A stretch of 20,291 bases of DNA from Angelakisella sp. (lineage in GTDB: Bacteria; Bacillota; Clostridia; Oscillospirales; Ruminococcaceae): the NCBI GenBank assembly GCA_013316495.1, contig WSMP01000014.1, positions 1-20,291 on the forward strand. The letters are read 5' to 3'. This document shows, piece after piece, positions 7,786-14,963 of the stretch (position 1 is the stretch's first letter; every line of letters begins with the position of its first letter). Both the position numbers and the translations under genes were made by a program. Below the pieces are notes generated by a model that saw only the letters and a list, made by a program, of their open reading frames with translations, had not been told where the DNA came from and made no database searches.

Positions 7786-7967
7786 AGACGCCAAGTATCC
7801 TTAGAGCCTATTCAAGATCTCCAAGCACACCGCCTTGACAGGTCTTTTTCCGTCCTGCTGCGTTAAAAAATTTTGGAAGACACCAAGTATTCCTGCAATT
7901 TTTTGCCTTGCAGGGCGAAAAAATCCCTGCCAATTCGCTATACCTGGAGATCTTGAACAGGCTCTTA
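7786..7967. repeat. MITE-like giant inverted repeat upstream of polA
   Basis: Positions 7801-7967 form one imperfect inverted repeat with arms of about 80 bp. The left arm starts TTAGAGCCTATTCAAGATCT; the reverse complement of the right end reads TAAGAGCCTGTTCAAGATCT. Further in, TTGACAGGTCTTTTTCCG..CCTGC matches TTGGCAGGGATTTTTTCG..CCTGC of the opposite arm, and both arms contain AAAAAATT. No protein-coding capacity is seen. The motif AGACACCAAGTATTCC at the centre recurs nearly intact just outside the left end (agacgccaagtatcc, 7786-7800), suggesting a nested or tandem half-unit. With positions 7968-8064, where I see nothing more, it accounts for the gap between polA and the next gene. Confidence 0.75.
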
Positions 7968-8064
7968 GAACCAGGTTCGCATCTTTCTGCACATCATCTG
8001 GCTGGCCCCTTTTCGTTACACGCTGCTATCCCTTCTAGTGTGTCTCAAAATATGAAACCGGCTT

Positions 8065-8301
8065 TCAGTACCAAGCCTGGACATATTCCATGGGGAGATT
8101 TTTCTTCTCCACAAATTCCGCTACCTTGGCAGCGGCCTTGATGCCGTACCGGCTGCCGGCATCCTGGGGAGCGGCCTTTGCGACCGTTGGAGCCGCACTC
8201 GCAAAATGGAATACAACCTCTCCAAATTCCCCTTTCCCTTCTGGCTGGTAAAGATACCACACACTTCCCTGGTCAACTCGCTCCAGCTTTAATAAATTCA
8301 T
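8065..8301 (-). CDS. Small hypothetical protein, likely partner of the upstream toxin-like gene (78 aa)
   Basis: A 78-residue soluble protein with VWYLYQPEGKGEFGEVVF near the N-terminus, a YGIKAAAKVAEFVEKKNLP helix and the C-terminus VQAWY. From memory, small proteins with a YxPEGKGxxGEV start and an AWY end sit beside toxin-domain genes in Clostridia; this was not searched. Its ATG overlaps the upstream stop codon (ATGA, 8298-8301), so the two are translationally coupled. An immunity or antitoxin role is inferred from pairing and size only. Confidence 0.6.
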   Translation of the reverse strand: MNLLKLERVDQGSVWYLYQPEGKGEFGEVVFHFASAAPTVAKAAPQDAGSRYGIKAAAKVAEFVEKKNLPMEYVQAWY

Positions 8302-8723
8302 TGTATTGCCTCCTGTATTGCTTTTCCATAATTATGCTTCTCGTTTGCCAGACTATGAGCTTCCAAATAAGAAAGCCCTTTTGTACGCATCAGGGTCAAC
8401 TCCAGGTACTCGTGCTTTAGCAGCACCATGTCCTGAAAGCGTATCTCCCGGCCTTCAATCAGCCGCTGCCAGGAAACCGCCATGTGATAATCCGGATCAA
8501 ACCGTTCTGGCTCCGGACCTCCCAAATCGTGAAAGGAAAAGAAAATGTGATTTTTAATCTGCTGGATGGCATATTCGTTCCATCCTGTGTTTCGGGCAAT
8601 GGCGGACACATCATCTTTCCGCTTGCGGATGGCGGCATAATAGCGTATGCTGTGCAGAGTTGCCTCCAAACTATCTGGGTCCAGCGCCCCTGTAAAGGCT
8701 CCGCTTTGGGATAATTCCTCCAT
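8298..8723 (-). CDS. Toxin-domain-like protein (141 aa)
   Basis: The chosen start is the ATG at 8723 (MEELSQSGAF). Longer versions of the frame would begin upstream of, or inside, the strong promoter at 8752-8780, so they cannot be translated from it. Conserved-looking blocks are RKDDVSAIARNTGWNEYAI (35-53), IKNHIFFSFHDLG (56-68), RFDPDYHMAVSWQRLIEG (74-91), LLKHEYLELTLM (101-112; H104-E105) and GLSYLEAHSLANEKHNY (116-132). I associate this pattern (NTG..IKNH, FDPDYxMAxSWQRL, LLKHExxE, YxEAH) with C-terminal domains of phage MuF-type and other polymorphic toxins in Firmicutes, here as a free-standing domain. Metal-protease chemistry through HE..E is possible but unproven. Confidence 0.65.
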   Translation of the reverse strand: MEELSQSGAFTGALDPDSLEATLHSIRYYAAIRKRKDDVSAIARNTGWNEYAIQQIKNHIFFSFHDLGGPEPERFDPDYHMAVSWQRLIEGREIRFQDMVLLKHEYLELTLMRTKGLSYLEAHSLANEKHNYGKAIQEAIQ

Positions 8724-8751
8724 TTTCCAAATCACCCACCTTGTCCTGGAC

Positions 8752-8780
8752 ATTATAGCACAAAACAACGTTGGTCTCAA
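8752..8780 (-). promoter_or_regulatory. Promoter of the toxin-like/partner gene pair
   Basis: On the minus strand a TTGAGA -35 box (8775-8780) and a consensus TATAAT -10 box (8752-8757) lie 17 bp apart, with TG before the -10. Transcription should start near 8745, about 22 nt before the ATG at 8723. It is divergent from the dus promoter. Confidence 0.8.
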
Positions 8781-8792
8781 GGATACAGGTTC

Positions 8793-8821
8793 TTGCTCTC
8801 CGCCCGCTTTTTTGGTAAAAT
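8793..8821 (+). promoter_or_regulatory. Promoter of the dus unit
   Basis: TTGCTC (8793-8798) and TAAAAT (8816-8821) with a 17-bp spacer, 36 bp upstream of the dus start codon. Its -35 box is only 12 bp from that of the divergent toxin-pair promoter. Confidence 0.65.
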
Positions 8822-8857
8822 ATTTAAACGCAACTTGGAAACTGGAGGAAGGGGGTG

Positions 8858-9862
8858 ATGGCCTTGCATCTTGGAGAGCTGGTTCTGGAGGGCGGCGCGG
8901 CCCTGGCCCCCATGGCGGGGGTGGCGGACCGGGCCTTCCGGCAGATCTGCCGGGAATTCGGGGCGGTGTACACGGTGGGGGAGCTTACCAGCGCCAGAGG
9001 GCTTCTCCAGGGAAGCCGGAAGACCGAAGCGCTGCTGGAAATGGGGCCGGAGGAGCGGCCCGGCGCGGTGCAGCTTTTTGGGGACGACCCGGAGGCAATG
9101 GCCAGAGGGGCCGAAGCCGCCCTGCGCTTTTCCCCCCAGGTTATTGACCTGAATATGGGTTGTCCCGCCCCCAAGATAGCCGGGAACCGGGCCGGCGCCG
9201 CCCTGATGAAGGAGCCGGAGCTGGCGGCCCGAATCATCCGGGCGGTAAAAAGCGCCAGCCCGGTGCCGGTGACGGTGAAGTTCCGCAAGGGCTGGGATGA
9301 AGGCCACATCAACGCCGTAGAGTTTGCCCGGATGGCCCAGGAAAGCGGGGCGGACGCCATTACCGTCCACGGGCGCACACGGGCCCAGATGTACGCCCCC
9401 CCGGCGGATTGGGACATCCTCCGCCAGGTGAAGGCGGCAGTGTCCATTCCGGTTATTGGCAACGGGGATGTGGACAGCCCCCAAAAGGCCAAGGCCATGC
9501 TGGAGGAAACCGACTGTGATCTGGTAATGGTGGGGCGGGGCGCCTTGGGGCGGCCCTGGCTCTTTGGGCAGATTGCCGCCTTTCTCCAGGACGGAAGCCT
9601 CCTCCCGGAGCCGCCTATAGAAGAGCGAATGGCGGTGATGCTCCGGCATATCCGCCTGATGGAGCAGTACAAGGGGCCGCAGGTGGCCTTCCGGGAGGCC
9701 CGCAAGCACTGCGGCTGGTATATGACCGGCATCCGGGGGGCCGCCGCCCTCCGCCGCCAGGCGGGGAGCATCGGCTCAATGGCCGACGTGGGGGCCCTGG
9801 CCCAGGCCGCCATCCAGCTCTATTATAGCCAAGGCGCATTGGGGGAGGATATAAGCCCATGA
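8858..9862 (+). CDS. dusB: tRNA-dihydrouridine synthase (DusB-like)
   Basis: An FMN-dependent, NADPH-using enzyme that reduces uridine to dihydrouridine in tRNA. The 334-residue TIM barrel has ALAPMAGVADRAFRQICREF near the N-terminus, QLFGDDPE, and DLNMGCPAPKI with the catalytic Cys (C102). It also shows VKFRKGWD, ITVHGRTRAQMY, VIGNGDVDSPQKA and VMVGRGALGRPW, the usual Dus signature series. The start is ambiguous between GTG at 8855 and ATG at 8858; the ATG is preferred, with GGAGGAAGG at 8844-8852. The stop overlaps the next start (ATGA at 9859). DusB is the commonest Dus in Firmicutes; the exact tRNA position modified is not deducible. Confidence 0.93.
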   Translation: MALHLGELVLEGGAALAPMAGVADRAFRQICREFGAVYTVGELTSARGLLQGSRKTEALLEMGPEERPGAVQLFGDDPEAMARGAEAALRFSPQVIDLNMGCPAPKIAGNRAGAALMKEPELAARIIRAVKSASPVPVTVKFRKGWDEGHINAVEFARMAQESGADAITVHGRTRAQMYAPPADWDILRQVKAAVSIPVIGNGDVDSPQKAKAMLEETDCDLVMVGRGALGRPWLFGQIAAFLQDGSLLPEPPIEERMAVMLRHIRLMEQYKGPQVAFREARKHCGWYMTGIRGAAALRRQAGSIGSMADVGALAQAAIQLYYSQGALGEDISP

Positions 9863-10128
9863 AATGGAAGCACAATCTCATTCTGATCTTTCTGCTGCTG
9901 GCGGGGGTGGTGGTAGGCTCCCTCCTGGCCAGCGCCACCGCCGGGATGCCCTTCCTGGGGTGGCTCAGCTACGGCGGCCGCGTGGGCATCTCCACCCAGG
10001 AGCCGATGCTGCTGGACCTGGCGGTTTTGCAGGTGGCCTTCGGGTTCCAGCTCCAAATCAACGTGGCCCAAATTATCTGCATCATCGCCGCCATCTGTAT
10101 GTACAAGGGCCTTGCCAACAAGCTGTGA
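9859..10128 (+). CDS. DUF4321 family small membrane protein
   Basis: An 89-residue protein with a membrane segment at about 7-26 (LILIFLLLAGVVVGSLLAS) and a second at about 65-84 (INVAQIICIIAAICMYKGLA). Between them the pattern PFLGWL..G...GIS and LDLAVLQVAFGFQLQINVAQII matches my memory of DUF4321, a family of unknown function common in Clostridia. The ATG overlaps the dus stop codon, so it is translationally coupled; a possible further gene start follows 10 bp after its stop. Confidence 0.8.
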   Translation: MKWKHNLILIFLLLAGVVVGSLLASATAGMPFLGWLSYGGRVGISTQEPMLLDLAVLQVAFGFQLQINVAQIICIIAAICMYKGLANKL

Positions 10129-10138
10129 GGATTTTAAA

Positions 10139-11071
10139 ATGAAGCTAAAACAATTGACCGCTCTTTTGCTGGTGGCGACGCTGGTTCTCGCCCTCCCCGG
10201 CTGCAAAAAAAAGGAAAACGCCCCCTCCAGCGGAGGCAGCGCCCCCTCCTCTGGGGGCAGCTCGGTGGAAAGCGACCCGGACTGGCCGGTGCGCATTGGG
10301 GAAACGGACATCCTGGCGGCCCCCCAGAAGGTGATTTCCCTTTCCCCTGGCACAACAGAGATGCTCTTTGCCATGGGCCTTGGCAGCCGGGTGGTCGGGG
10401 TAAGCGATTACTGCGATTACCCCCCTGCGGAGGTGGAGAAGCGCCACCGCTGCGGCACCGTTCTGGCTCCCAAAACCAGCCAGATCCAATCCCAGGGGGC
10501 GGACCTGGTGGTAACTGCGGCAAGGCTCACCGAGCAGGACCTTATTTGGTTCCAGCAGCAGGAGATTCCGGTGCTGGTGCTGGAGCGGGCGGAGAGCCTC
10601 CAGGAGCTGCAGCAGAACTATCTGAATCTGGCCTTGGCCCTGATGGGAAACGTCTCCGGGAAAAACCACGGGGAGGGCTACTGGGCGGAGCTTTCCGGGA
10701 TGCTGGAGGAGGGAGCGGGGTATTCCAACGGCACCTCCCCCAAGGCCATTCTCCTGCGGCAGATGGGGTACGGCATGGCCACCGGGGAAACCTTTGAGGG
10801 GTCCCTGCTGGAGGAGCTGGGCTTTGTTAACGACGCGGCGGCCTACACCGGCTGGCTCTATGACCGGGCCAACGTGGCGGCTTTGGAACCGGACGTCATC
10901 TTTGCCGACGTGAGTATTTCGGTGGACGAGGTGAAAAAAAGCGTTATCTACGCCCCGGTGGCGGCGGTGAAAAACGACAAGGTGACGAATGTAGATTTTA
11001 CCGTCTTCGAGCGGCAAAGCCCCCGGATGTTTGAGGCTTTGCGGGAGATGGGGCGGTTTGGGTACGAATAA
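10139..11071 (+). CDS. BtuF-like ABC transporter substrate-binding lipoprotein
   Basis: A 310-residue extracytoplasmic binding protein. The start ATG at 10139 was chosen because it gives a clean lipoprotein signal: MKLKQ, a hydrophobic run, and the lipobox LPGC with C22 followed by lysines. A Ser/Gly linker (about 30-45) leads to the fold. VISLSPGTTEMLFAMGLGSRVVGV, DYPPAEVEKR, ADLVVTAARLTEQDL, IPVLVLERAESLQEL and LEPDVIFADVS are typical of the vitamin B12/iron-chelate (BtuF/FhuD) class. No permease or ATPase gene is adjacent, so it is an orphan component or works with a remote transporter. A cobamide or iron-chelate ligand is inferred from family only. Confidence 0.85.
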   Translation: MKLKQLTALLLVATLVLALPGCKKKENAPSSGGSAPSSGGSSVESDPDWPVRIGETDILAAPQKVISLSPGTTEMLFAMGLGSRVVGVSDYCDYPPAEVEKRHRCGTVLAPKTSQIQSQGADLVVTAARLTEQDLIWFQQQEIPVLVLERAESLQELQQNYLNLALALMGNVSGKNHGEGYWAELSGMLEEGAGYSNGTSPKAILLRQMGYGMATGETFEGSLLEELGFVNDAAAYTGWLYDRANVAALEPDVIFADVSISVDEVKKSVIYAPVAAVKNDKVTNVDFTVFERQSPRMFEALREMGRFGYE

Positions 11072-11078
11072 AAAATCA

Positions 11079-11102
11079 GGGGGCGGACGCCCCCCTTTTT
11101 TT
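11079..11102. terminator. Bidirectional Rho-independent terminator
   Basis: The stem gggggcg (11079-11085) / cgccccc (11088-11094) has a tight GA loop, with a run of seven T's on the plus side. The minus side has TGATTTTTTATT. It is shared by the convergent lipoprotein gene and the 117-aa gene. Confidence 0.85.
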
Positions 11103-11107
11103 CTGCC

Positions 11108-11461
11108 TTATCCTTCCTTTCGCACCAGCACCTCCATCTTCCCGGCGGGGAGGAGGGGCAGCCCCTTTTCCTCGCAGAAGCACTGGCAGATGCGCAGCGT
11201 CTCGGCGTCCGCTCCGCTATCCACCACCGCCATACGCACCCCGTCCAGGGCTGGGATGGTGAGGGTCTGGCTGTAGGCCTGGCGCAGGCGCATCTCAATC
11301 CCCTGGTCCCCAGGGGTGGCGGCCACCACCAGCCAGCAGTGATCCAGCCCCCCAGCGGAGGAAAACCACCGGCTGATGGTGACGCAGATCTGGGCAAGGC
11401 CCACAATGGCAAGATAGCCCACAACGATTAGAAAGACCCCCTTTGCCGCATCAATCATCAT
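11108..11461 (-). CDS. Hypothetical protein with one N-terminal membrane segment (117 aa)
   Basis: A 117-residue protein with a membrane helix at about residues 9-31 (VFLIVVGYLAIVGLAQICV) and a cytoplasmic soluble part. The soluble part contains WLVVAATPGDQGIEMRLRQA, VRMAVVDSGADAETLRICQC and LPLLPAGKMEVLVRKEG. AGGAGG lies 7 nt before the ATG at 11461. The alternating beta/alpha pattern after the helix suggests a small folded domain, but I do not recognise the family. It is a single gene, convergent with the lipoprotein gene and divergent from the FMN riboswitch. Confidence 0.7.
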   Translation of the reverse strand: MMIDAAKGVFLIVVGYLAIVGLAQICVTISRWFSSAGGLDHCWLVVAATPGDQGIEMRLRQAYSQTLTIPALDGVRMAVVDSGADAETLRICQCFCEEKGLPLLPAGKMEVLVRKEG

Positions 11462-11511
11462 AAAAAACCTCCTGTTTTGCTTTTTCCCATCCTATGCCGG
11501 AGGAGAGCGTC

Positions 11512-11539
11512 TTGACATTTCCCGCCGCCGTGCTATACT
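11512..11539 (+). promoter_or_regulatory. ribU promoter (upstream of FMN riboswitch)
   Basis: Consensus TTGACA (11512-11517), 16-bp spacer, TATACT (11534-11539) with an extended TGC. Transcription begins just before the riboswitch aptamer. Confidence 0.88.
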
Positions 11540-11551
11540 ATAGATGGTTTT

Positions 11552-11733
<182 letters not shown>

Positions 11734-11775
11734 AGCCGAGCGCAAGGGCTCTGCCCTTGGGATCAGCCGACAACG

Positions 11776-11814
11776 CCCTCTGTGCCAAACCGCGCAGAGG
11801 GTCTTCTTTTTCCC
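11776..11814 (+). terminator. Riboswitch-controlled terminator before ribU
   Basis: CCCTCTGTG (11776-11784) pairs with CGCAGAGGG (11793-11801), followed by TCTTCTTTTT. It is preceded by the AAGGGC/GCCCTT hairpin at 11744-11758. It is the expected expression platform of the FMN riboswitch. Confidence 0.85.
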
Positions 11815-11857
11815 CGAACAAGCCAAAAAATACTTTATTTTTTGGAGGGAGCCCCAT

Positions 11858-12484
11858 ATGTCCAGCACACTTAGCAGCACCAAGAAGATCACCTACAGCG
11901 CCATGTTCGCCGCCATCGCCATTGTCGTCATGTTCTTCGAGTTTCCCCTACCCTTCTGCCCCCCCTTCCTGAAGGTGGACCTGAGCGGAGCGGTAAGCCT
12001 GCTGGCTGCCTTTATGTTCGGGCCGGTTTCTGCCGTCCTCATCACCATGGTAAAGGACATTGTCCACGCCTTTTCCTCCTCCACCGGCTGTGTGGGGGAA
12101 CTGGGGGATTTCTTTATGACCTCCGCCTTCTGCGTCACCGCCTCCCTTTTGTACCGCCGGCACCACACCAAAAAGGGGGCTATTCTGGGAATGGCCTGCG
12201 GCACCCTGGCTATGACCATTGTGGGATGCTTCACCAACAAATACATGCTCATCCCCTTCTTTGCCAATGTGATGCCCATTGAAGCCATCCTTTCCGCCTG
12301 CTCCTCGGTCAACCCCCTCATCGGCAGCGTGGATACCTACATCCTCTTCGGCGCGGTGCCCTTCAATCTCGTCAAGGGGACCATCCTTTCCCTCATCACT
12401 CTCCTGCTGTATAAGCGCCTCTCCTCCTTCATTAGGGAAAATACCATCGGCAAAAGGGTTGACAAAGTCTCCAAAGCAAGCTAA
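11858..12484 (+). CDS. ribU: Riboflavin ECF transporter substrate-binding (S) component RibU
   Basis: A 208-residue integral membrane protein that binds riboflavin and works with the shared EcfA-EcfA'-EcfT energy-coupling module, encoded elsewhere. The family hallmarks are an early membrane helix (ITYSAMFAAIAIVVMFFEF), the PFLKVDLSGAVSLLAAFMFGP block, and MVKDIVHAFSSSTGCVGELGDFF. The S-component motif NKYMLIPFF, also seen in RibU proteins, comes later, followed by further hydrophobic helices. The start ATG at 11858 follows GGAGGGA; the same frame is open upstream through the terminator but cannot be the real start. Assignment rests on motifs plus the FMN riboswitch directly upstream. Confidence 0.93.
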   Translation: MSSTLSSTKKITYSAMFAAIAIVVMFFEFPLPFCPPFLKVDLSGAVSLLAAFMFGPVSAVLITMVKDIVHAFSSSTGCVGELGDFFMTSAFCVTASLLYRRHHTKKGAILGMACGTLAMTIVGCFTNKYMLIPFFANVMPIEAILSACSSVNPLIGSVDTYILFGAVPFNLVKGTILSLITLLLYKRLSSFIRENTIGKRVDKVSKAS

Positions 12485-12487
12485 AAT
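12459..12487 (+). promoter_or_regulatory. metK promoter, embedded in the end of ribU
   Basis: TTGACA (12459-12464), 17-bp spacer, TAAAAT (12482-12487). The -10 box overlaps the ribU stop codon TAA at 12482-12484. Confidence 0.82.
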
Positions 12488-12502
12488 AAAAGCACAATTC
12501 AA

Positions 12503-12606
12503 TATCTCTTATCAAGAGTGGCGGAGGGAACAGGCCCTGGGAAGCCCGGCAACCTGCCGAAAGGCAAGGTGCTAAATCCTGCGGAGAGATCCGGGAGATG
12601 AGATTT
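12503..12606 (+). ncRNA. SAM-I riboswitch (S-box)
   Basis: Classic S-box blocks are present: CTCTTATCAAGAGTGGCGGA, GGGAACAGGCCCTGGGAAGCC, CCGGCAACCTGCCG, AAGGTGCTAAATCCTGC and AGATCCGGGAGATGAGA, closing P1 with the 5' TATCTCTT. It binds S-adenosylmethionine and promotes termination at 12612-12644 when SAM is abundant, giving feedback on SAM synthesis. Confidence 0.96.
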
Positions 12607-12611
12607 TTTCA

Positions 12612-12645
12612 GGCGCCCGGAAGGCTTTTCCGGGTGCCTTTTTTC
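12612..12645 (+). terminator. SAM riboswitch terminator
   Basis: GGCGCCCGGAA (12612-12622) pairs with TTCCGGGTGCC (12628-12638, one G-U), followed by six T's. It lies 37 bp before the metK start. Confidence 0.92.
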
Positions 12646-12681
12646 AAGGGATTCCGGAGCGAGAGTAAGGAGGACAAAGCA

Positions 12682-13857
12682 ATGCGAAACTACTACTTCA
12701 CCAGCGAATCGGTGACCGAGGGCCACCCCGACAAGGTTTGCGACCAGATTTCCGACGGCATTCTGGACGCGATTCTCCGGGAGGACCCCATGGGCCGGGT
12801 GGCCTGCGAGACCAGCTGCACCACCGGCCTGGTCCAGGTCATCGGCGAGGTGACCACCCACTGCTATGTGGATGTTCAAAAGCTGGTGCGGGAGATCGTT
12901 CTGGATATCGGCTACGACAACGCCGCCTACGGCTTTGACGGGGCCACCTGCGGGGTCATCACCTCCATCCACGAGCAGTCCCCGGATATCGCCCTGGGGG
13001 TGGACAACGCCGCCGAGGCGAAGGCCGGGGAGGCGGAAGAGCAAAACGGCGCCGGGGACCAGGGAATGATGTTCGGCTACGCCTGTGACGAGACCCCGGA
13101 GCTGATGCCTATGACCATCGCCTACGCCCACCGCCTGGCCCGGCAGCTCACCAAGGTCCGCAAGGACGGCACCCTCCCCTACCTGCGCCCCGACGGCAAG
13201 ACCCAGGTGACAGTGCGGTACGAGGACGGGAGACCGGTGGAAATCACCACCATTGTGGTAAGCACCCAGCACGGGGAAGAGGTCACCCAGGAGCAGATTC
13301 ACGAGGACATCAAGAAATATGTCATCAAACCTGTGGTCCCGGAGGAGCTGCGCAAAAACTGCCAGTACCTCATCAACCCCACCGGCCGCTTTGTGGTAGG
13401 CGGCCCCCACGGGGACAGCGGCCTGACCGGACGCAAGATTATTGTGGACAGCTACGGCGGCTGGGGCAGCCACGGGGGCGGCGCCTTCTCTGGCAAGGAC
13501 CCCACCAAGGTGGACCGCAGCGCCGCCTATGCCGCCCGCTGGGTAGCTAAAAACCTGGTGGCTGCCGGTCTCTGCCGCCGCTGCCTCATCCAGCTGGCCT
13601 ACGCCATCGGGGTGGCCCGGCCTGTCTCCATCTGCGTGGACACCTATGGCACCGGCACCGTGCCGGACGAGGCGCTGGAGCAGGCAGTGGAAAAGGTCTT
13701 CGACCTGCGCCCCTCCGCCATCATCCGGGAGCTGGATCTGCGCCGTCCTATCTACCGCCAGCTGGCCGCCTACGGCCACATGGGCCGCACCGACCTGGAC
13801 GTGGCCTGGGAGAGGACCGACAAGGTGGAGGCGCTGAAGGCCGCGGTTAAGGCGTAA
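12682..13857 (+). CDS. metK: S-adenosylmethionine synthetase
   Basis: Makes S-adenosylmethionine from methionine and ATP in the cytoplasm. The 391 residues are standard. Seen are FTSESVTEGHPDKVCDQISD (6-25) with the ATP-binding HPDK, the GAGDQGMMFGYA signature (123-134), YLRPDGKTQVTV, and GGPHGDSGLTGRKIIVDSYG. The phosphate-binding GGGAFSGKDPTKVDRSAAY follows near 265-285. The Clostridia-like variant GGWGSHGGG replaces GGYARHGGG of many homologues. The ATG at 12682 follows AAGGAGG. Expression is controlled by the SAM-I riboswitch; two stop codons (TAATAA) end the gene. Confidence 0.98.
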   Translation: MRNYYFTSESVTEGHPDKVCDQISDGILDAILREDPMGRVACETSCTTGLVQVIGEVTTHCYVDVQKLVREIVLDIGYDNAAYGFDGATCGVITSIHEQSPDIALGVDNAAEAKAGEAEEQNGAGDQGMMFGYACDETPELMPMTIAYAHRLARQLTKVRKDGTLPYLRPDGKTQVTVRYEDGRPVEITTIVVSTQHGEEVTQEQIHEDIKKYVIKPVVPEELRKNCQYLINPTGRFVVGGPHGDSGLTGRKIIVDSYGGWGSHGGGAFSGKDPTKVDRSAAYAARWVAKNLVAAGLCRRCLIQLAYAIGVARPVSICVDTYGTGTVPDEALEQAVEKVFDLRPSAIIRELDLRRPIYRQLAAYGHMGRTDLDVAWERTDKVEALKAAVKA

Positions 13858-13869
13858 TAAAAAGCGCCT

Positions 13870-14215
13870 TTTACGCCAATCTGGGCTGCCGCCATCTCCG
13901 CGCCAAGAGCCTCGCTTCGCTCGGTTGCGCTCCGAAACGTGCCTTCTGCGCAGCAGACGTGCCCGAAGGGACGCAAAGCGGCCCGTTAGGGCTGGGCACA
14001 GCGCCCTACCTTCTTTTTCTTCTTGCGAAAGATCAGGAAATTCCCTTGGGAATTTCCAATGAGACGGGGCAGCGCGAAGCGATGCCAGCACGCGAAGCGG
14101 GCGTGTTCAAAATGAAAGAATTTCATTTTGAACGAGTATTTAGAAAAAGAAGCAAAAAGAAGAACGACTAAAGTATTTGCAACGTAGTGAAACACTCCGA
14201 AATCTGCGCAAATCG
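13870..14215. repeat. Composite repeat region, copy B (metK-GNAT gap)
   Basis: This fills most of the 375-bp gap between metK and the GNAT gene. It holds the 3' element AAGAGCC..GGTTG..CGAAACGTGCCT (about 13914-13944) shared with the gdhA 3' region. It also holds the modules of repeat copy A (GCCAATCTGGG, GCACAGCGCCC, CTTCTTTTTCTTC, AAAAAGAAGCAAAAAGAAG, TATTTGCAACGTAGTGAAA). Two perfect hairpins are absent from copy A: GGAAATTCCC-TT-GGGAATTTCC (14037-14058) and TTCAAAATGAAA-GAA-TTTCATTTTGAA (about 14105-14131). No promoter for the next gene is evident. No protein is supported here. Confidence 0.65.
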
Positions 14216-14232
14216 AAAGAAGGAGGTCCCTC

Positions 14233-14733
14233 ATGCCTGCGGACCGTTTTACCATCGCCCCGGCCTGCGCCGGGGACGCCGAGGCGGTGCTGGCCCTTTA
14301 CCGGGCCGCCGCCCGAACCCCCGGCTCCTCCTGGGATAACAGCTACCCGGACCGGGACTTTGTCACCGGGGACATCGCCCGCGGCTCCCTCTACTGCCTG
14401 TGGGGGAAGGACGGGACCCTGTGGGGGGCCGCCTCCTGCGGGGAGCCGGACGAGGATATCCAGGCTCTCCCCTGCTGGGAACCCAACGTCACATCTCCCT
14501 TTGAGCTTTGCCGCATCGGGATACTGCCGGAGGTCCAGGGACAGGGCCTGGCGGGGGCCCTCCTCCAGTGGCTGCTGGAGGAAGCCCCCCGCCGGGGCGC
14601 CGGTTCTATCCGTCTGCTGGTAAGCCGGGATAACCCGCCGGCTCTGGCTCTCTACCGCAGGTTTGGCTTTGCCACCGTGGGGACCTGCCAGCTGTATGGC
14701 ATCAACTGGCTCTGCCAGGAGAAGCTCCTGTAA
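14233..14733 (+). CDS. GNAT family N-acetyltransferase
   Basis: A 166-residue cytoplasmic acetyl-CoA-dependent acyltransferase. The N-terminal beta-alpha unit (FTIAPACAGDAEAVLALYRA) is followed by a variable region (WDNSYPDRDFVTGDIARGSL). The acetyl-CoA motif is at about 96-113 (CRIGILPEVQGQGLAGALL, with QGQGLAG as the pyrophosphate loop). The C-terminal LLVSRDNPPALALYRRFGF is the usual GNAT motif B. The ATG at 14233 follows AAGGAGG. The substrate is not deducible; the IARGSLYCL and NWLCQEKLL segments resemble uncharacterised Clostridia GNATs rather than RimI. Confidence 0.87.
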   Translation: MPADRFTIAPACAGDAEAVLALYRAAARTPGSSWDNSYPDRDFVTGDIARGSLYCLWGKDGTLWGAASCGEPDEDIQALPCWEPNVTSPFELCRIGILPEVQGQGLAGALLQWLLEEAPRRGAGSIRLLVSRDNPPALALYRRFGFATVGTCQLYGINWLCQEKLL

Positions 14734-14819
14734 GGGGCGGGGCTGTCTGTTCCTTTTTCCGCTTTTCCCCTCCTTGCCATCAACGTTTACAAAATAAGAA
14801 ACCTTGTGGGTTATCCAAA

Positions 14820-14846
14820 GCTGCGGCCTTGCGCCGCAGCTTTTTG
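14820..14846 (+). terminator. Rho-independent terminator before the epimerase operon
   Basis: GCTGCGGC (14820-14827) and GCCGCAGC (14833-14840) with a 5-nt loop, flanked by AAA and TTTTT. It lies 86 bp after the GNAT stop and just upstream of the operon promoter, isolating the two. Confidence 0.85.
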
Positions 14847-14873
14847 TATACCAGCAATTCGCACAAAAAAGTC

Positions 14874-14901
14874 TTGACATCCGGAATATTAGTATTATAA
14901 T
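14874..14901 (+). promoter_or_regulatory. Promoter of the four-paralogue epimerase operon
   Basis: Consensus TTGACA (14874-14879), 16-bp spacer and TATAAT (14896-14901). The -10 lies in a tandem TATTATAA repeat (14893-14900 and 14903-14910). CAATT motifs recur at 14855, 14911, 14941 and 14971, the last three exactly 30 bp apart; 14940-14947 is the palindrome GCAATTGC. These are candidate operator sites. Confidence 0.8.
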
Positions 14902-14963
14902 GTATTATAACAATTGCAGCAGCAAAGACCGGTTCGGATGCAATTGCCGAAAGGAGGACTTAC

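Noticed and set aside
7835..8141. Small open frames across the MITE-like element
   Set aside because: They translate the hairpin arms and have no ribosome binding sites or similarity to transposases.
8724..8780. N-terminal extension of the toxin-like protein to a TTG at 8780
   Set aside because: The extension overlaps the -35 and -10 boxes of the only good promoter, so it would lie upstream of the transcription start.
12499..14091. 530-codon minus-strand frame covering metK and the gap after it
   Set aside because: It is antisense to metK and to the SAM riboswitch, and its composition (Gly, His, Ala and Val rich) is that of a reverse-complement frame.
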